From Hesseltinella vesiculosa (taxonomy: Eukaryota; Mucoromycota; Mucoromycetes; Mucorales; Cunninghamellaceae): a DNA stretch of 56,357 bases. The first letter of the stretch is position 1; each line of letters starts with the position of its first letter. The notes below the pieces were generated by a model. It saw nothing but the letters and a program-made list of their open reading frames with translations, was not told the origin of the DNA and searched no databases. Below are positions 31,326-40,524 of the stretch, one piece after another. The stretch is from NCBI GenBank assembly GCA_002104935.1, contig MCGT01000063.1:1-56357 (forward strand), written 5' to 3'. The position numbers and the translations under genes are program-made.

Positions 31326-31766
31326 TTATTTGTTTATTTTTAAATTTACGAAATCCAAACTCAGTTCATCGCATGGTTCTTCCCTAAGCCCCATTTCTCC
31401 AAGCTTCTTCATCAGATGTTCAATGTTGATATTTTCTACTCTTGATCCAGAGCTAGAAACTGATGGTTGTTCCTCGTTTCGCGTATTAAAGGTGAACATC
31501 ATTGTTTCCATGTCTGGAGCATTGCGTTTGATCTTCACGGGGCGGAGGAGGGGAATCTGTTTCAATTCGTTAAACCAGCGCTGCGCTACGCGCTGATGCA
31601 CACTGTGCCGACGGGCAATCTTTGCAATCGAGACATTGGGATTTTGGATGGTTTCAAAAAGGGTGTCGTGCTTTACCTTATTTGAATATCGCTGATATTG
31701 CCTTTTTTTCTGAGTTGGAGGTCGCACGGGTTTTGCCGTCCTGCCGTTTTCTTGTACAAATTGCAT
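31326..31766 (-). CDS. HTH-containing accessory ORF (146 aa) in the Tc1-like element
   Basis: MQFVQENGRTAKPVRPP... with a basic N-terminus and a homeodomain- or psq-like helix-turn-helix (HDTLFETIQNPNVSIAKIARRHSVHQRVAQRWFNELKQ, about residues 33-70). A C-terminal Glu/Leu-rich helix follows (HLMKKLGEMGLREE). Such HTH segments normally bind transposon ends. Here it is a separate gene divergent from transposase across the minisatellite, so it may be a repressor or a split DNA-binding subunit. The start codon is good and no introns are needed. The role is inferred. Confidence 0.6.
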   Translation of the reverse strand: MQFVQENGRTAKPVRPPTQKKRQYQRYSNKVKHDTLFETIQNPNVSIAKIARRHSVHQRVAQRWFNELKQIPLLRPVKIKRNAPDMETMMFTFNTRNEEQPSVSSSGSRVENINIEHLMKKLGEMGLREEPCDELSLDFVNLKINK

Positions 31767-31844
31767 TGTCGTGTATTTCCTGATTTGTGTAAATGTCCAA
31801 TGCTTTTATACTGCACCTGAATCGCCGGCCCAACCTTTTTTTTA

Positions 31845-32640
31845 TTATCGCACTTGCGTTCAAGGTGTCATCCAGGTGAGTTGCTCGCCTAACCTTTTTT
31901 TTTTTATTGTCGCACTTACGTTCAAGATGTCATCCAGATGGGTTGCCCGCCGCCCAACCTTTTTTTCTTGTCGCACTTACGTTCAAGGTGTCATCCAGGT
32001 GAGTTGCCCGCCTAACCTTTTTTTTTTATTGTCGCACTTACGTTCAAGATGTCATCCAGATGGGTTGCCCGCCGCCCAGCCTTTTTTTCTTGTCGCACTT
32101 ACGTTCAAGATGTCATCCAGATGGGTTGCCCGCCGCCCAACCTTTTTTTCTTGTCGCACTTACGTTCAAGGTGTCATCCAGGTGAGTTGCCCGCCTAACC
32201 TTTTTTTTTTATTGTCGCACTTACGTTCAAGGTGTCATCCAGGTGAGTTGCCCGCCGCCCAACCTTTTTTTCTTGTCGCACTTACGTTCAAGATGTCATC
32301 CAGGTGAGTTGCCCGCCTAACCTTTTTTTTTTATTGTCGCACTTACGTTCAAGATGTCATCCAGATGGGTTGCCCGCCGCCCAACCTTTTTTTCTTGTCG
32401 CACTTACGTTCAAGATGTCATCCAGGTGTGTTGCCCGCCTAACCTTTTTTTTTTATTGTCGCACTTACGTTCAAGATGTCATCCAGGTGAGTTGCCCGCC
32501 GCCCAACCTTTTTTTCTTGTCGCACTTACGTTCAAGATGTCATCCAGATGGGTTGCCCGCCGCCCAGCCTTTTTTTCTTGTCGCACTTACGTTCAAGATG
32601 TCATCCAGATGGGTTGCCCGCCGCCCAACTTTTTTTTTTT
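31845..32640. repeat. 61-bp minisatellite, about 13 units, upstream of transposase
   Basis: About 13 tandem units of 61-62 bp, each with CGCACTTACGTTCAAG(A/G)TGTCATCCAG, a CCCGCC segment and a T-run. Two variants alternate irregularly (GATGGGTTGCCCGCCGCCC and GTGAGTTGCCCGCCTAACC). It lies between the divergent HTH ORF and transposase and may act as a promoter or transposase-binding array. Long plus-strand frames here are repeat artefacts. Confidence 0.92.
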
Positions 32641-32714
32641 TTGCACGCCGGAAGACAGGCATATAAATTACGGGCAAGGATTATTTCTGTTCCTTTCTAA
32701 CTTATCATAATCAA

Positions 32715-34221
32715 ATGGCAACAAACGATATTTGGAATATCCGTTCGACAGACGAGATCAGCGACTCCGAAACCATAGAAACTGCCTCAAGTTTGTCAAT
32801 GGAAGATGAACTTAGCTTACTCGCGGGCACCTATCAAACGTTTGATGGCTGCCGTCCAACCAAAAGCAAGCATTCGGCACCAGCTGGTGAACTGCAAGTA
32901 GCAATGGAATTCAGGCCAGGTGATGATAGTCTGGAGCTTGGACGCGGTCAATTGATAACATTCAAAACATATCAAGCTTTATACAAGCGTCAAATCGCAC
33001 CAATGGATTTGGATGGTCCCTCGGATGTCGTCTTACCAAAAAAGGAACCGCTCACTTCAAAACGCGGCGCATACCGTGTGTATACTGCTGCTCAAGTAGA
33101 AGAACTGATAGATATGGTGGCTAACAAAGGTAAGCAATTATTATTTGATGTGAATGGTATGAACTGATTTTTATTACTGCTTTTTTTTTTGCCCGTTTCA
33201 TTATGTTTTAGGTTACACGGCTGCAGGAGCAGGTAGAGTCGTTGGGATCAAGGAGCGCACCGCACAAGGATACATGGCCCTGTTTTGGAAAGATGAGCAA
33301 CAGCGCGTGCCTATACCTGGTGTGAAGCACAAAAATGGTGGAAATAGAAAGCTGTTTCAGGAACACACAGATTTTCTTGTAGCGTTTTTTGATGATGACC
33401 CTACACATACTTTGGCTGAAGCGAAATTTGCTTTGGAAGAGCAGTTTACCCCTATGACAATCTCTGCATCTGGTTTACGGAATCATTTGCGCTCACACTG
33501 CATGCTGACACTCAAAAAGGTACAAATTATCTCTGATGCAAGAAATTCCCCAAGAACCAGGCAGCTTCGTCGTGAAAAAATTTTGGAATGGAATGCACTC
33601 CCAGATTTTAACTTCCTCAGCAGCTGTGTCTTTTTGGATGAAGCCGGTTTCAACCTTCATCTCCGCCGTGGTTTTGGTTGGGCTACTCGTGGGAAGACAC
33701 CCAAGGTGAAAGTGCCAGCATCAAAAGGACCAAATATCACCATCCTTGGAGCCATTTGCGAGCTTGGTATTATCAATCTGACTTTGCGTAAGCCAACAAC
33801 GACTATGACCTCTGACAAGAATGGAAAAAAAATGAGGGCAAAAGCTGGGACAAGAACCGAAGACTTCCTGGCATTCGTCGATGATGTCTTAAGTTGCCTG
33901 GAAAATGATGGTATAAGTGGAAGGTATATCATTATGGACAACTGTAGAATCCACACCGGTGACAGCGTCAAGGCCGTGATCAAGAACCGTGGCTTTAAGC
34001 CAATGTTTTTGCCACCCTACAGCCCATTCCTCAATCCCATTGAGGAATGTTGGGCCAAAATCAAGGCAGGTGTGCGCAGATCTCCCTTGGATGATCAAGA
34101 CTCTCTGGCGCCCAGAATCCGTGAGGCTGCGCTTACCGTGACGCCAAGCGATTGCCAAGGGTGGATCCGGCACTCCCTCACCTTTTATGACCGTTGTTTG
34201 AGCATGGAGGAGATGCTCTAG
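32715..34221 (+). CDS. Tc1-like DD34E transposase (two exons)
   Basis: Exon 1 32715-33129, intron 33130-33211 (GTAAGC...TTTTAG), exon 2 33212-34221, giving 474 residues. It cuts and pastes the element at TA sites. The N-terminal half holds an acidic leader and an HTH-like region across the splice (YRVYTAAQVEELIDMVANKGYTAAGAG...GIKERTAQGYMALFWK). The catalytic DDE_3 domain shows FLDEAGFNLH, IIMDNCRIH and LPPYSPFLNPIEECW, with 34 residues between the second Asp and the Glu. No stop or frameshift is present, so it could be functional. AATAAA follows at about 34241. Confidence 0.9.
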
Positions 34222-34287
34222 ATCCCCCCCTTTTTTTTTACAATAAACAAAGTTTTTTTTTTTTTTTTAAAAAAAAAATGCGACTTT

Positions 34288-34508
34288 GCGTGCACTTGAG
34301 ATCTGGTTTGCGTGGGGTGGAGATCAGGTTTGCGGGAGTCGGAGATCTGGTTTGCGTGGCTGGAGAACCAGATTCACGTGCACTGGAAATGCTTTGCGTG
34401 CAAATCAGACCTGGTTTGCGTGCACTCAAATTTATTTTGCCTGTGAATTGGTTTTCTTTTGCCTGCTAAAATTTTTATCCTGCGCGCAAACCATCACTAA
34501 AAATTCTG
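34288..34508. repeat. Right terminal inverted repeat of the Tc1-like element
   Basis: Inverted counterpart of the left repeat, ending ...CTAAAAATTCTG before TA. It follows the transposase stop and A/T runs at 34251-34278. Confidence 0.88.
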
Positions 34509-34510
34509 TA

Positions 34511-34869
34511 TCCAGCATCAGCATATCCTTCTTATGGAAGTCGCTTTGCACGGGTGAAATTCCGACCACAGGTCCCAATTTATCTTGTACCACCTGGTAC
34601 ACCTCGACAATATTGGTAAAAAATTTTGTTGGGACAGTTTGCAGCACGTTGGATAGGTCAAGTGCTGCTTCCAGGATGCGTTCAGCATCACTGATGGTCT
34701 TGCGAGCCATCAAATCTGGTTCTTCGAATAGTGTTTCAAAACTTGGCTTGGTTGCGCCGAAGAAAGTATCTTTTCCGGGTGCCATGTCAACACCCCTTGG
34801 AATCGTTGCATTGCATGTCCGTTTTGCAATTTCTGCATACGAGATGACTGTTGTGCCTCCAACTGTCAT
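34511..34869 (-). pseudogene. LINE-C ORF1, N-terminal segment
   Basis: The first ATG is at 34869 (MTVGGTTVISYAEIAKRTC). It encodes about 120 residues up to KKDMLMLD, where the Tc1-like element interrupts. It matches LINE-3 ORF1 (SYAAVVTGRT, DSFFGNTKVEF, ITQVYDLIEKEIGPTLGI). Related N-terminal sequence occurs at 40525-40700. Confidence 0.85.
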
Positions 34870-34956
34870 GGTGGTCACTAGTAGATGGTCTGGGTACGTT
34901 TGGTTTCTTTCAACAGTTAATGTAATGACGAGTTATGTGGTAGTCAAGAGTTTTTA

Positions 34957-35007
34957 TTCGTGTAAATTTTTATCCGTTCCGAAAAAAGTGGATTACACGA
35001 AAGAGTT
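34957..35007 (-). promoter_or_regulatory. 5'-terminal stem-loop of LINE-C
   Basis: After CTCTTTCG, the minus strand has TTCGTGTAA (35001-34993) pairing with TTACACGAA (34965-34957), 9 bp. The loop contains CGGATAAAA. The arms differ from LINE-2 and LINE-3 (GCTTAAA/TTTAAGC), yet pairing is kept. Confidence 0.5.
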
Positions 35008-35132
35008 CTCTTTGAAGGAGGTGTAGGCAGCCTGGGACGAGACCATACATCGACGGATGTCTTTGGGTGTTAACTCTTCAAAAGGGACAAATTTGCCGTT
35101 GGGGCGGAAAAGGCCCACCATTCTGTTAGGGA
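35008..35132 (-). other. Unidentified coding-like fragment
   Basis: Reads on the minus strand as about 45 residues ending LFRPNGKFVPFEELTPKDIRRCMVSSQAAYTSFKENSFV and a stop. I do not recognise it. It lies between the 5' end of LINE-C and an inverted Ty3-A piece, so it is likely a remnant of the DNA into which LINE-C inserted. Confidence 0.35.
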
Positions 35133-35552
35133 GTGAGACCCAGTTGGGTACCCACCACACCGTGCCGGCCCTCAGTTTCCTCGGGAGCGCGTACTCTTCT
35201 TGTAGAGCCGCTGGACGAAGTAGCCATTGTTGGGCTACTGGGGATGGCCGGGAAGTCGGCCACCACAAAACCATCAGGGATGGGAGAGTTGGGTTTTCCC
35301 ATGCGGGCAGGTTGAGAGTTGTTGTTATTCATCGCTGATGTTGTGGTTGTTGATTCAGGAATATTCGTAAAAAAAAATGTAAGAATACGAGATTCGAAGT
35401 GGTTGTTTTTATATGATTTTGAAATCAGATCGGGGAAGAAGGGAGAGTCATAACAGAGTCCTCTGACTGTGACTAATAAATATTGTGTTACAGGCAGGGG
35501 CTCGGTAGCTGCACAAGCTATGTGAGGGCGACTGATTGCCTTCAAGTTCACA
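35133..35552 (-). mobile_element. Inverted Ty3-A 5' fragment (LTR plus leader ORF)
   Basis: A 175-bp Ty3-A LTR on the minus strand (35378-35552) is followed by the leader and the conserved short frame starting at 35332 (MNNNNSQPARMGKPNSP). The sequence ends near 35133, within the leader frame. It shows several differences from the intact copy, so it is older. Its 5' LTR edge abuts LINE-8 ORF2 at 35553. Confidence 0.88.
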
Positions 35553-36697
35553 GGGCTTCTGTGACGAACATCAGTGCTGGGTACGGCGCTACCTGTTTGA
35601 CTTATGTCGATAGGGGCTGCAACCCAAGGAAGGCTTGCCAAAAACGCAGTTTAACCGGGCACAGAAAAAGCATGTGCAGGTTGTCTTCAGTCGCTCCGTT
35701 ACAGTGTATGAAAAACACACGGTTTGGAATAAGTGAGACCAAAAAGTAGTGTTTTTATTCTCGAGAATGAGATTAGGAAAAGAAGAGAGGTTGTAATAGA
35801 AGTTGAGAATTTATAGGGGAGACGGAGATTGCAATCTAAGATGACGAATGGGATGAGAGGACCGATGATGTGAGACGTGCCAATAAATGAGTGATACCCT
35901 TTTTTTTTTTTTTTTTTTTTTTTGTATTCAACACAGTGCATACAGGTGTGTGGCACTGCGCTGTTCCACTTGGATCGAATCTTGGCCGTAGGGACTTTGC
36001 CATGCAGAACCCGCCACCATACTTCTTTAACATTGGGGAGAGCAGGGTGTTTCCAGAACCAGCGCCATTGGGCTGCCGTGACCCGGTGGATGGCATGTGC
36101 TTGCTTCGGTGGGCACGTGGGGTACATCTTGTCCTTGTTAGCAGTAGACAGACTCCTGCGGATCTCACCGGTGGACATTGACCAGGTTAGGAGGGGGTTG
36201 GTGTCGATCTCTACCAGAGCTTTGCGCGTGTTGCGTATGCAGCCAGGGGGGCCCAGGGAACGCGGCCATCCCCATCCCAACAGGTCGGAAGCGCGATTGG
36301 CGAAGAGGTCTTTGCCTTTGTTTTCTCGGATACGTCTGCCAACAAAAGATCGTAAGGCGAGCGCTTGGTATATTGGGTCGATAATGCCCAGTCCTCCTTC
36401 CAGCTTCGGCAGACAGGCCACCTTGTCCAGTAGTTTGGGCTGTTTGTTCCAGACATAATCGATCACCAGGCGCCGAATGCTTCTTAGAAAGCCGGCTGAG
36501 AGAGGGGCCACATGTGACACATGCCACAGTCGTGAGAGAATCACAGAGTTAGCCAGCAGAGACTTGCCCATGATGGTAAGGCCTCTGGGGCGCAGGACGT
36601 TGCAGTTGGCTTGGGCTTTGGCAATCAGTGCGTTCTCGGCTGTTGCTCGTTGTTCCCTCGAAAATGTCAGGGGGTAGCCAAGGTCAGTGGGAATAAA
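35553..36697 (-). pseudogene. LINE-8 ORF2 C-terminal fragment, split by a solo LTR
   Basis: From about 36697 leftward: LGYPLTFSREQ, ILSRLWHV, GGLGIIDP, WRWFWKHPALPNVKEVWWRVLHGKVPTAKI, CMHC. The solo Ty3-B LTR then intervenes, followed by ATEDNLHMLFLCPVKLRFWQAFLGLQPLST, a TAA, and KQVAPYPALMF. It resembles LINE-4. The TAA replaces a Gln codon in LINE-4. Endonuclease and most of RT are missing. The right edge joins the MULE near 36697, and the left edge is cut by the Ty3-A fragment. Confidence 0.85.
35707..35933 (-). repeat. Solo LTR of Ty3-B with CAGTG target duplication
   Basis: 227 bp on the minus strand, flanked by CAGTG at 35702-35706 and 35934-35938. This fixes the LTR ends as TGTTRAATAC...TTTTTCATA. 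It carries a 24-nt A/T run near one end. Removing it with one duplication restores the LINE-8 frame (CMHC...GATEDN). Confidence 0.92.
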
Positions 36698-38615
36698 CCC
36701 GGTGTCAACAAAAGGAAATTCATTCTGGGCAAGATCTGCGTTGTAGTTTCTGAAAAGCATTGCCCCTCGTGATGGCTTTCCAAGATATAAATCAATGGCT
36801 CTTTTACATGCCAAATACAAAGCCTGATTGTTTCAGAATCAAAAACGTTTCTTATGGCATTGAGCTGCCCTTGGTCTTTGTCGCTGAAAATGAACCGAGG
36901 TCTTATTCCGTGCTGATCTTTCAAGGCCAGAAGGAACAGACTGATTGCATTGACACGGTAGCTGTTCACGCTAAGGATGTCTTGATCTTCGTCCTGGCTA
37001 TTGAGTGGACCAGTTGGGCGTTTTACAAGTAGATATGCTACTGGAAACCCGCACCCCCTGATGTTGGCAATCAATCCAAAGAGTTCAAAGGATTCACGAT
37101 TGGTCTTAAACGTAGAATCAATGTGGTATTCTTGGATTTCATCACTGTGGATACCAGTGCAGACGGAGAGAAAGGGAGTGTAGAAGCTAATAAACTGGCT
37201 CTGCCCATCATCATCGCGGAACGTGAGCTAATTTAACAGAAAAAAAGACAATTTCATTTTGAATGTTGTGAGCGTTTATATTTAAGTAAAACTACAATCG
37301 GCCGGTCGTATCACGTGCATTGCCTTGCTGCACCTTTACCTCTCTCCCTCTCCTTTTTTTTTTACCTGTCCAAAGCTATTTTCTGATTCATACAATCGGA
37401 TGAGATACTGGGCAGATTTCAACGCGTTGTCTTCTGATCGGTAATACCTTTCCAACGCTTGGTTGTATCAGTAATACGTTTGGGCATACGTCAATGCTGG
37501 TGCGGGAAACACGCGAGAAACCTCTTCGTAGACATCGATAGGGCTCCGATGAGGGGCTAATTCGTGGATAAACCGCCTCACTTGACCATCAACGGAGCCA
37601 CGCAACGACGTATCTAACGGGTGGTTGCTGTCATCATGGTGTAGCGTACAGTGGATCCAGCGCTGTTGTTCATCCACAAAGCCAATCAAGCGGTGTGGAA
37701 TACGTCAATGATCGGACCAAAAGGTGAGATTTTATTGAGTATTCAGATGAAGAAGAAGAAAAAAGATAAATAAAGTCGTAAAACTAAATAATAAAGTGAC
37801 ATCGGACGGAGTCCGAATGTCGACAATCCAATTGCTGCTGGATTAACCGATACTCGTTTTTTGTGAGTCAATGGTGCTCGAGAACCATTGACTGATGTGA
37901 ACTGCGATCTTTTCTGTTTTGTTTAGTAGATGATCATCTCACTTATGCTCGTACTTTACAAGCGGCCATTGCAATCAGCAGTTATTATACGGTCGTGCAA
38001 CCGTTGCGGCTCGCTTTCTAATAAAATGATTATGTATGAGGCTTCATTTTTTCGTTTACCAATTGCCCTTCATCCACACATCTCGTTACCTGGCATTTGA
38101 CGCCGGAAACTGCTGGAATTAGTGCAAGAGGCGTAAAACGAGACTGAACTGCGTCGGAAGGGATCCCAGATTCTTGTGAGATAGAACTCGAATCCAGAAA
38201 CTTCGTACATATACACGAGCAGCCTACGAATGATGGCATCAACTGGAACACCTACAAGCTCATCGGGAAGGTGCATGTTGATGGGTAGAGTGTTGTTTTC
38301 GCTGAATTGAGAGTAAAATTCAGAAAGCTCGTCCCAGTTAATCATGGCTTCGGAAGGAGGAGTGCGCTGTTCGGTAGCTTTGTTTCGGCAACGGATGCAA
38401 GTACGATACCAGCACCTACGGCCTTCAAACTCGATCAAGGCTCGTTTACTTTTGCAATCAGAGCATCGAGCAAGTGGTGTAGACGCAGTGGTCGACTGAA
38501 CCAACTGTGGATGAGGTTCAGTAAGAGGAAAGTTGTTGTTTCCTCGTACATTTTGACCTCGATTGAATCTTTCAATTGACGCATTAACTAGGCGTCCAAA
38601 GCTGCGGGAAGTCAT
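36698..38615 (-). pseudogene. Mutator-like (MULE) transposase, decayed
   Basis: The N-terminal part (38615-38070) has a cysteine cluster (CSDCKSKRALIEFEGRRCWYRTCIRCRNK) and VGVPVDAIIRRLLVYMYEVSGFEFYLTRI. The C-terminal part (37689-36698) has FVDEQQRWIHC..., a TGA where TYYWYNQ would be expected, then EYHIDSTFKTN, FIFSDKDQGQLNAIRNVF and CIWHVK. The last motif and an intron near 37235-37360 fit a MULE DDE transposase. A one-base frame change follows at WHVK (KRAIDLYLGKPSRGAMLF continues in another frame). Bases 37690-38069 carry only broken frames. The assignment rests on motif resemblance. Confidence 0.7.
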
Positions 38616-38869
38616 GTTTTAAAGAGCTGATCAATTAAGGAAAGAAATAAACAGTCCATCCACTTTTTTTTTTTTTTGAACGATTCAAACAAATAGTCCG
38701 CCAGCTTTTTTTTAACGATTTGGCCAGATGCCAAAACAAGAACCATGAGAGGTGATGATTAGATGATTACCAAAAAGAAAGAAGGCATTTTATTGGGTGG
38801 TTTTTATCCCTGTGCCTATTCTTTTTTGTTGGAAGCACTGTAAAAAAGCACACACAAACAGAAGACACA
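38616..38869. other. No gene seen
   Basis: Upstream of the MULE, with several T-runs and no convincing frame. From about 38870 the sequence may belong to LINE-6 ORF1. Confidence 0.5.
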
Positions 38870-38949
38870 AGATCTGGGGTCGAACCCTGAACAGTCCATT
38901 CGGCCATACGTCACCCCCCATCGACGATTATTTGGAACACACAAAGAAG

Positions 38950-39530
38950 TGTGAGCTTGAAACCAATAAACCGCCCGCACTTAGCTTGTGCTGCAACAAA
39001 ACTGAGCCCCTGCCCGTAACACAATATTTATTATTATTATTTTTTTTTTTGTATGGGGGATCATTTATTGTGGACATGTAATAACAGGGCATATGACTAA
39101 GTAGGAGCTCTTAACATGCTCACGCTCTTTTAGGTGTCTGCAGCAAAGGAGCGGGCCCAGTATGCTGCCCAAACGTCGGACATGATTTCTGCAAAGGAAA
39201 GGCGATCTTCAACTGGGAGGTTGGACGGGGAAAGCAAGCCGCGGGCTATTTCTTCCAGATTTTTGGCTGGGAAGACGGATGACCATTTCTGCCAGGCTAG
39301 GGGACAGCTGGCAATCAGGTGTAGGTCGGTTTCAGGGGTGTCGGGGCAGGCGTTGATTCGGGAGGCCATACCAGGTATGTAAGCGCATCCGGGAAGGTAA
39401 TTTACGGTGTAATAGTCGCCACCAAATACACAATATTTATTAGTCACAGCCAGAGGACTCTTGATTTTCTCATTTCCTCATCCCGATTTCCCAATCATAA
39501 AAAACCCACTTTGAATCTCGCATTCCTACA
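38950..39530 (+). repeat. Solo Ty3-A-like LTR with AGAAG duplication, split by a LINE fragment
   Basis: TGTGAGCTTG... (38950-39033) and ...CATTCCTACA (39428-39530) form one diverged Ty3-A-type LTR. It is flanked by AGAAG at 38945-38949 and 39531-39535. A 5'-truncated LINE (39034-39427) is inserted in it. The LTR itself lies in LINE-6 ORF1, so three layers are stacked here. Confidence 0.88.
39034..39427 (-). mobile_element. LINE-5: 5'-truncated LINE in a solo LTR, 15-bp target duplication
   Basis: The T-run at 39041-39050 is the poly(A) tail. The minus-strand frame encodes an ORF2 C-terminus (CAYIPGMASRINACPDTPETDLHLIASCPLAWQKW). The sequence ACACAATATTTATTA is present at 39019-39033 and 39428-39442 as the target duplication. 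Only about 390 bases of the element are present. Confidence 0.88.
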
Positions 39531-39535
39531 AGAAG

Positions 39536-40468
39536 ACCAGCCTAAGCTACCAAGAAAGGATCACCCAGACATTAGAGTCGAGCACTCCAGTTACTCAGGC
39601 CCCTACTGATATGGAAGAAGACTATTTGGAGAACACCTGGACGGAGGATGTCCATCACGAAGTGGATACTCAAGAAGACACGGAGCTCGAAACAGTAGGT
39701 TTGACTGACCCTGGTATACCGGTGGCCACCCCCAAACCTTCCAGTATTATTACTAGGAACGCAACAAAGAAAATGCCAAATGAAGACGCTTCCTCTGCGT
39801 CCTCGAAGCGTAAATCAACGGTGACACCATTGCGTAGTGAACCATACACCAAGAGGTCTTTAAATTTAACCAATGAAGCACTACAGATCTCCTCTGCTTC
39901 GCCGACAGCACGCAAGAGATCCATCTTGGCCACGCAGAGATGAGAACAAAGCCGCTCAACGAAAGAAAATCAGCTGGATTTATCCCAGACTGGATTTCCT
40001 TCCCTCAGACAACAACCATCATCAATGTGAGTAATCACACTCATATTCGCATAGCTACGTGACACACGTGGCCTCCTTAAACTCACATCAGCATCCGACA
40101 CATCCACGACTGCCAAGCAAGTCTCCACCTTTATTCACTCACAAGAACTTGCGGCTGATATTGTCTGCCTTCAAGAAATCAAGCTGGCGTCTGCTAATAA
40201 CCATCTGAAGACCACCTCAACCGTTCATTTTTTCACCAAACACGTTGGTATCATAATCCTCAACAAACACCTCGAAGTTAAAGACACCTTCGTCTCCCTG
40301 GACCAACGAACCATGTTCATAAAAGTATACCATAGACAAACACAGCAAAGCCTCACTGTCGTCAATGTCTATGGCCCCGCAACAGCCTCCAGGGATGTAA
40401 AATGCCAATTCTTTGAGAATCTATACTCACTTCCTCCATTTGCAGATGGCTCGGTCCTCAATGGCTCG
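39536..40468 (+). pseudogene. LINE-6: ORF1 C-terminus and ORF2 endonuclease fragment
   Basis: 39536-39943 encodes an acidic ORF1 tail (MEEDYLENTWTEDVHHEVDTQEDTE...) ending at a stop. From about 40070 the frame encodes ORF2 endonuclease residues (AADIVCLQEIKLAS, FFTKHVGIIILNKHLEV, TVVNVYGPA). It is cut near 40468 by an LTR fragment. ORF1 upstream of 38945 is lost or unrecognisable, and RT is missing. Confidence 0.75.
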
Positions 40469-40471
40469 GTT

Positions 40472-40524
40472 GTGTGGGAATACGAGATTCGAAGTTGGTT
40501 TTTTATGATTGGGAAATCAGATCA
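40472..40524 (-). repeat. Ty3-A-like LTR fragment
   Basis: 53 bases match the reverse complement of the 3' part of the Ty3-A LTR family (GAATACGAGATTCGAAG, GGGAAATCAG). They are closest to the diverged solo LTR at 38950-39530. No duplication was found. Confidence 0.7.

Larger units (their letters stand above)
30499..34508 (+). mobile_element. 4.0-kb Tc1/mariner-like DNA transposon with long inverted repeats
   Basis: Both ends carry inverted repeats of roughly 200 bp (30499-~30700 and ~34288-34508), starting CAGTATTTTTTG and, inverted, CAGAATTTTTAG, and flanked by TA (30497-30498 and 34509-34510), as in Tc1/mariner insertions. The repeats contain iterated CACGCAAACC units that may bind transposase. 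Contents: a two-exon DD34E transposase (+), two small minus-strand frames with helix-turn-helix-like segments, and a 61-bp minisatellite. It is inserted in LINE-C ORF1. At 4 kb it is long for this superfamily. Confidence 0.92.
23059..35007 (-). mobile_element. LINE-C: LINE interrupted by Ty3-A and a Tc1-like element
   Basis: LINE-C reads from its 5' end near 35007 leftward. It runs through ORF1 segments 34869-34511, 30498-30167 and 24047-23276, then into the beginning of ORF2, where the Ty3-B LTR ends it. The first gap is the Tc1-like transposon (30499-34508) and the second is Ty3-A (24048-30166). Removing each insertion with one copy of its target duplication (TA and GGAGG) leaves ORF1 in one frame, aligned with LINE-3 ORF1. 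LINE-C is thus older than both insertions. Confidence 0.9.

Noticed and set aside
31845..32640. CRISPR-like array
   Set aside because: Units are contiguous with no unique spacers, and the setting is a eukaryotic transposon.
31771..32666. Long plus-strand frames in the minisatellite
   Set aside because: Their residues repeat every ~20 codons (SHLRSRCHP...) because the DNA is a 61-bp tandem repeat; no start, domain or homologue.
38870..38905. tRNA T-arm-like sequence (GGGTCGAACCC)
   Set aside because: No A-box, acceptor stem or cloverleaf could be built around it.
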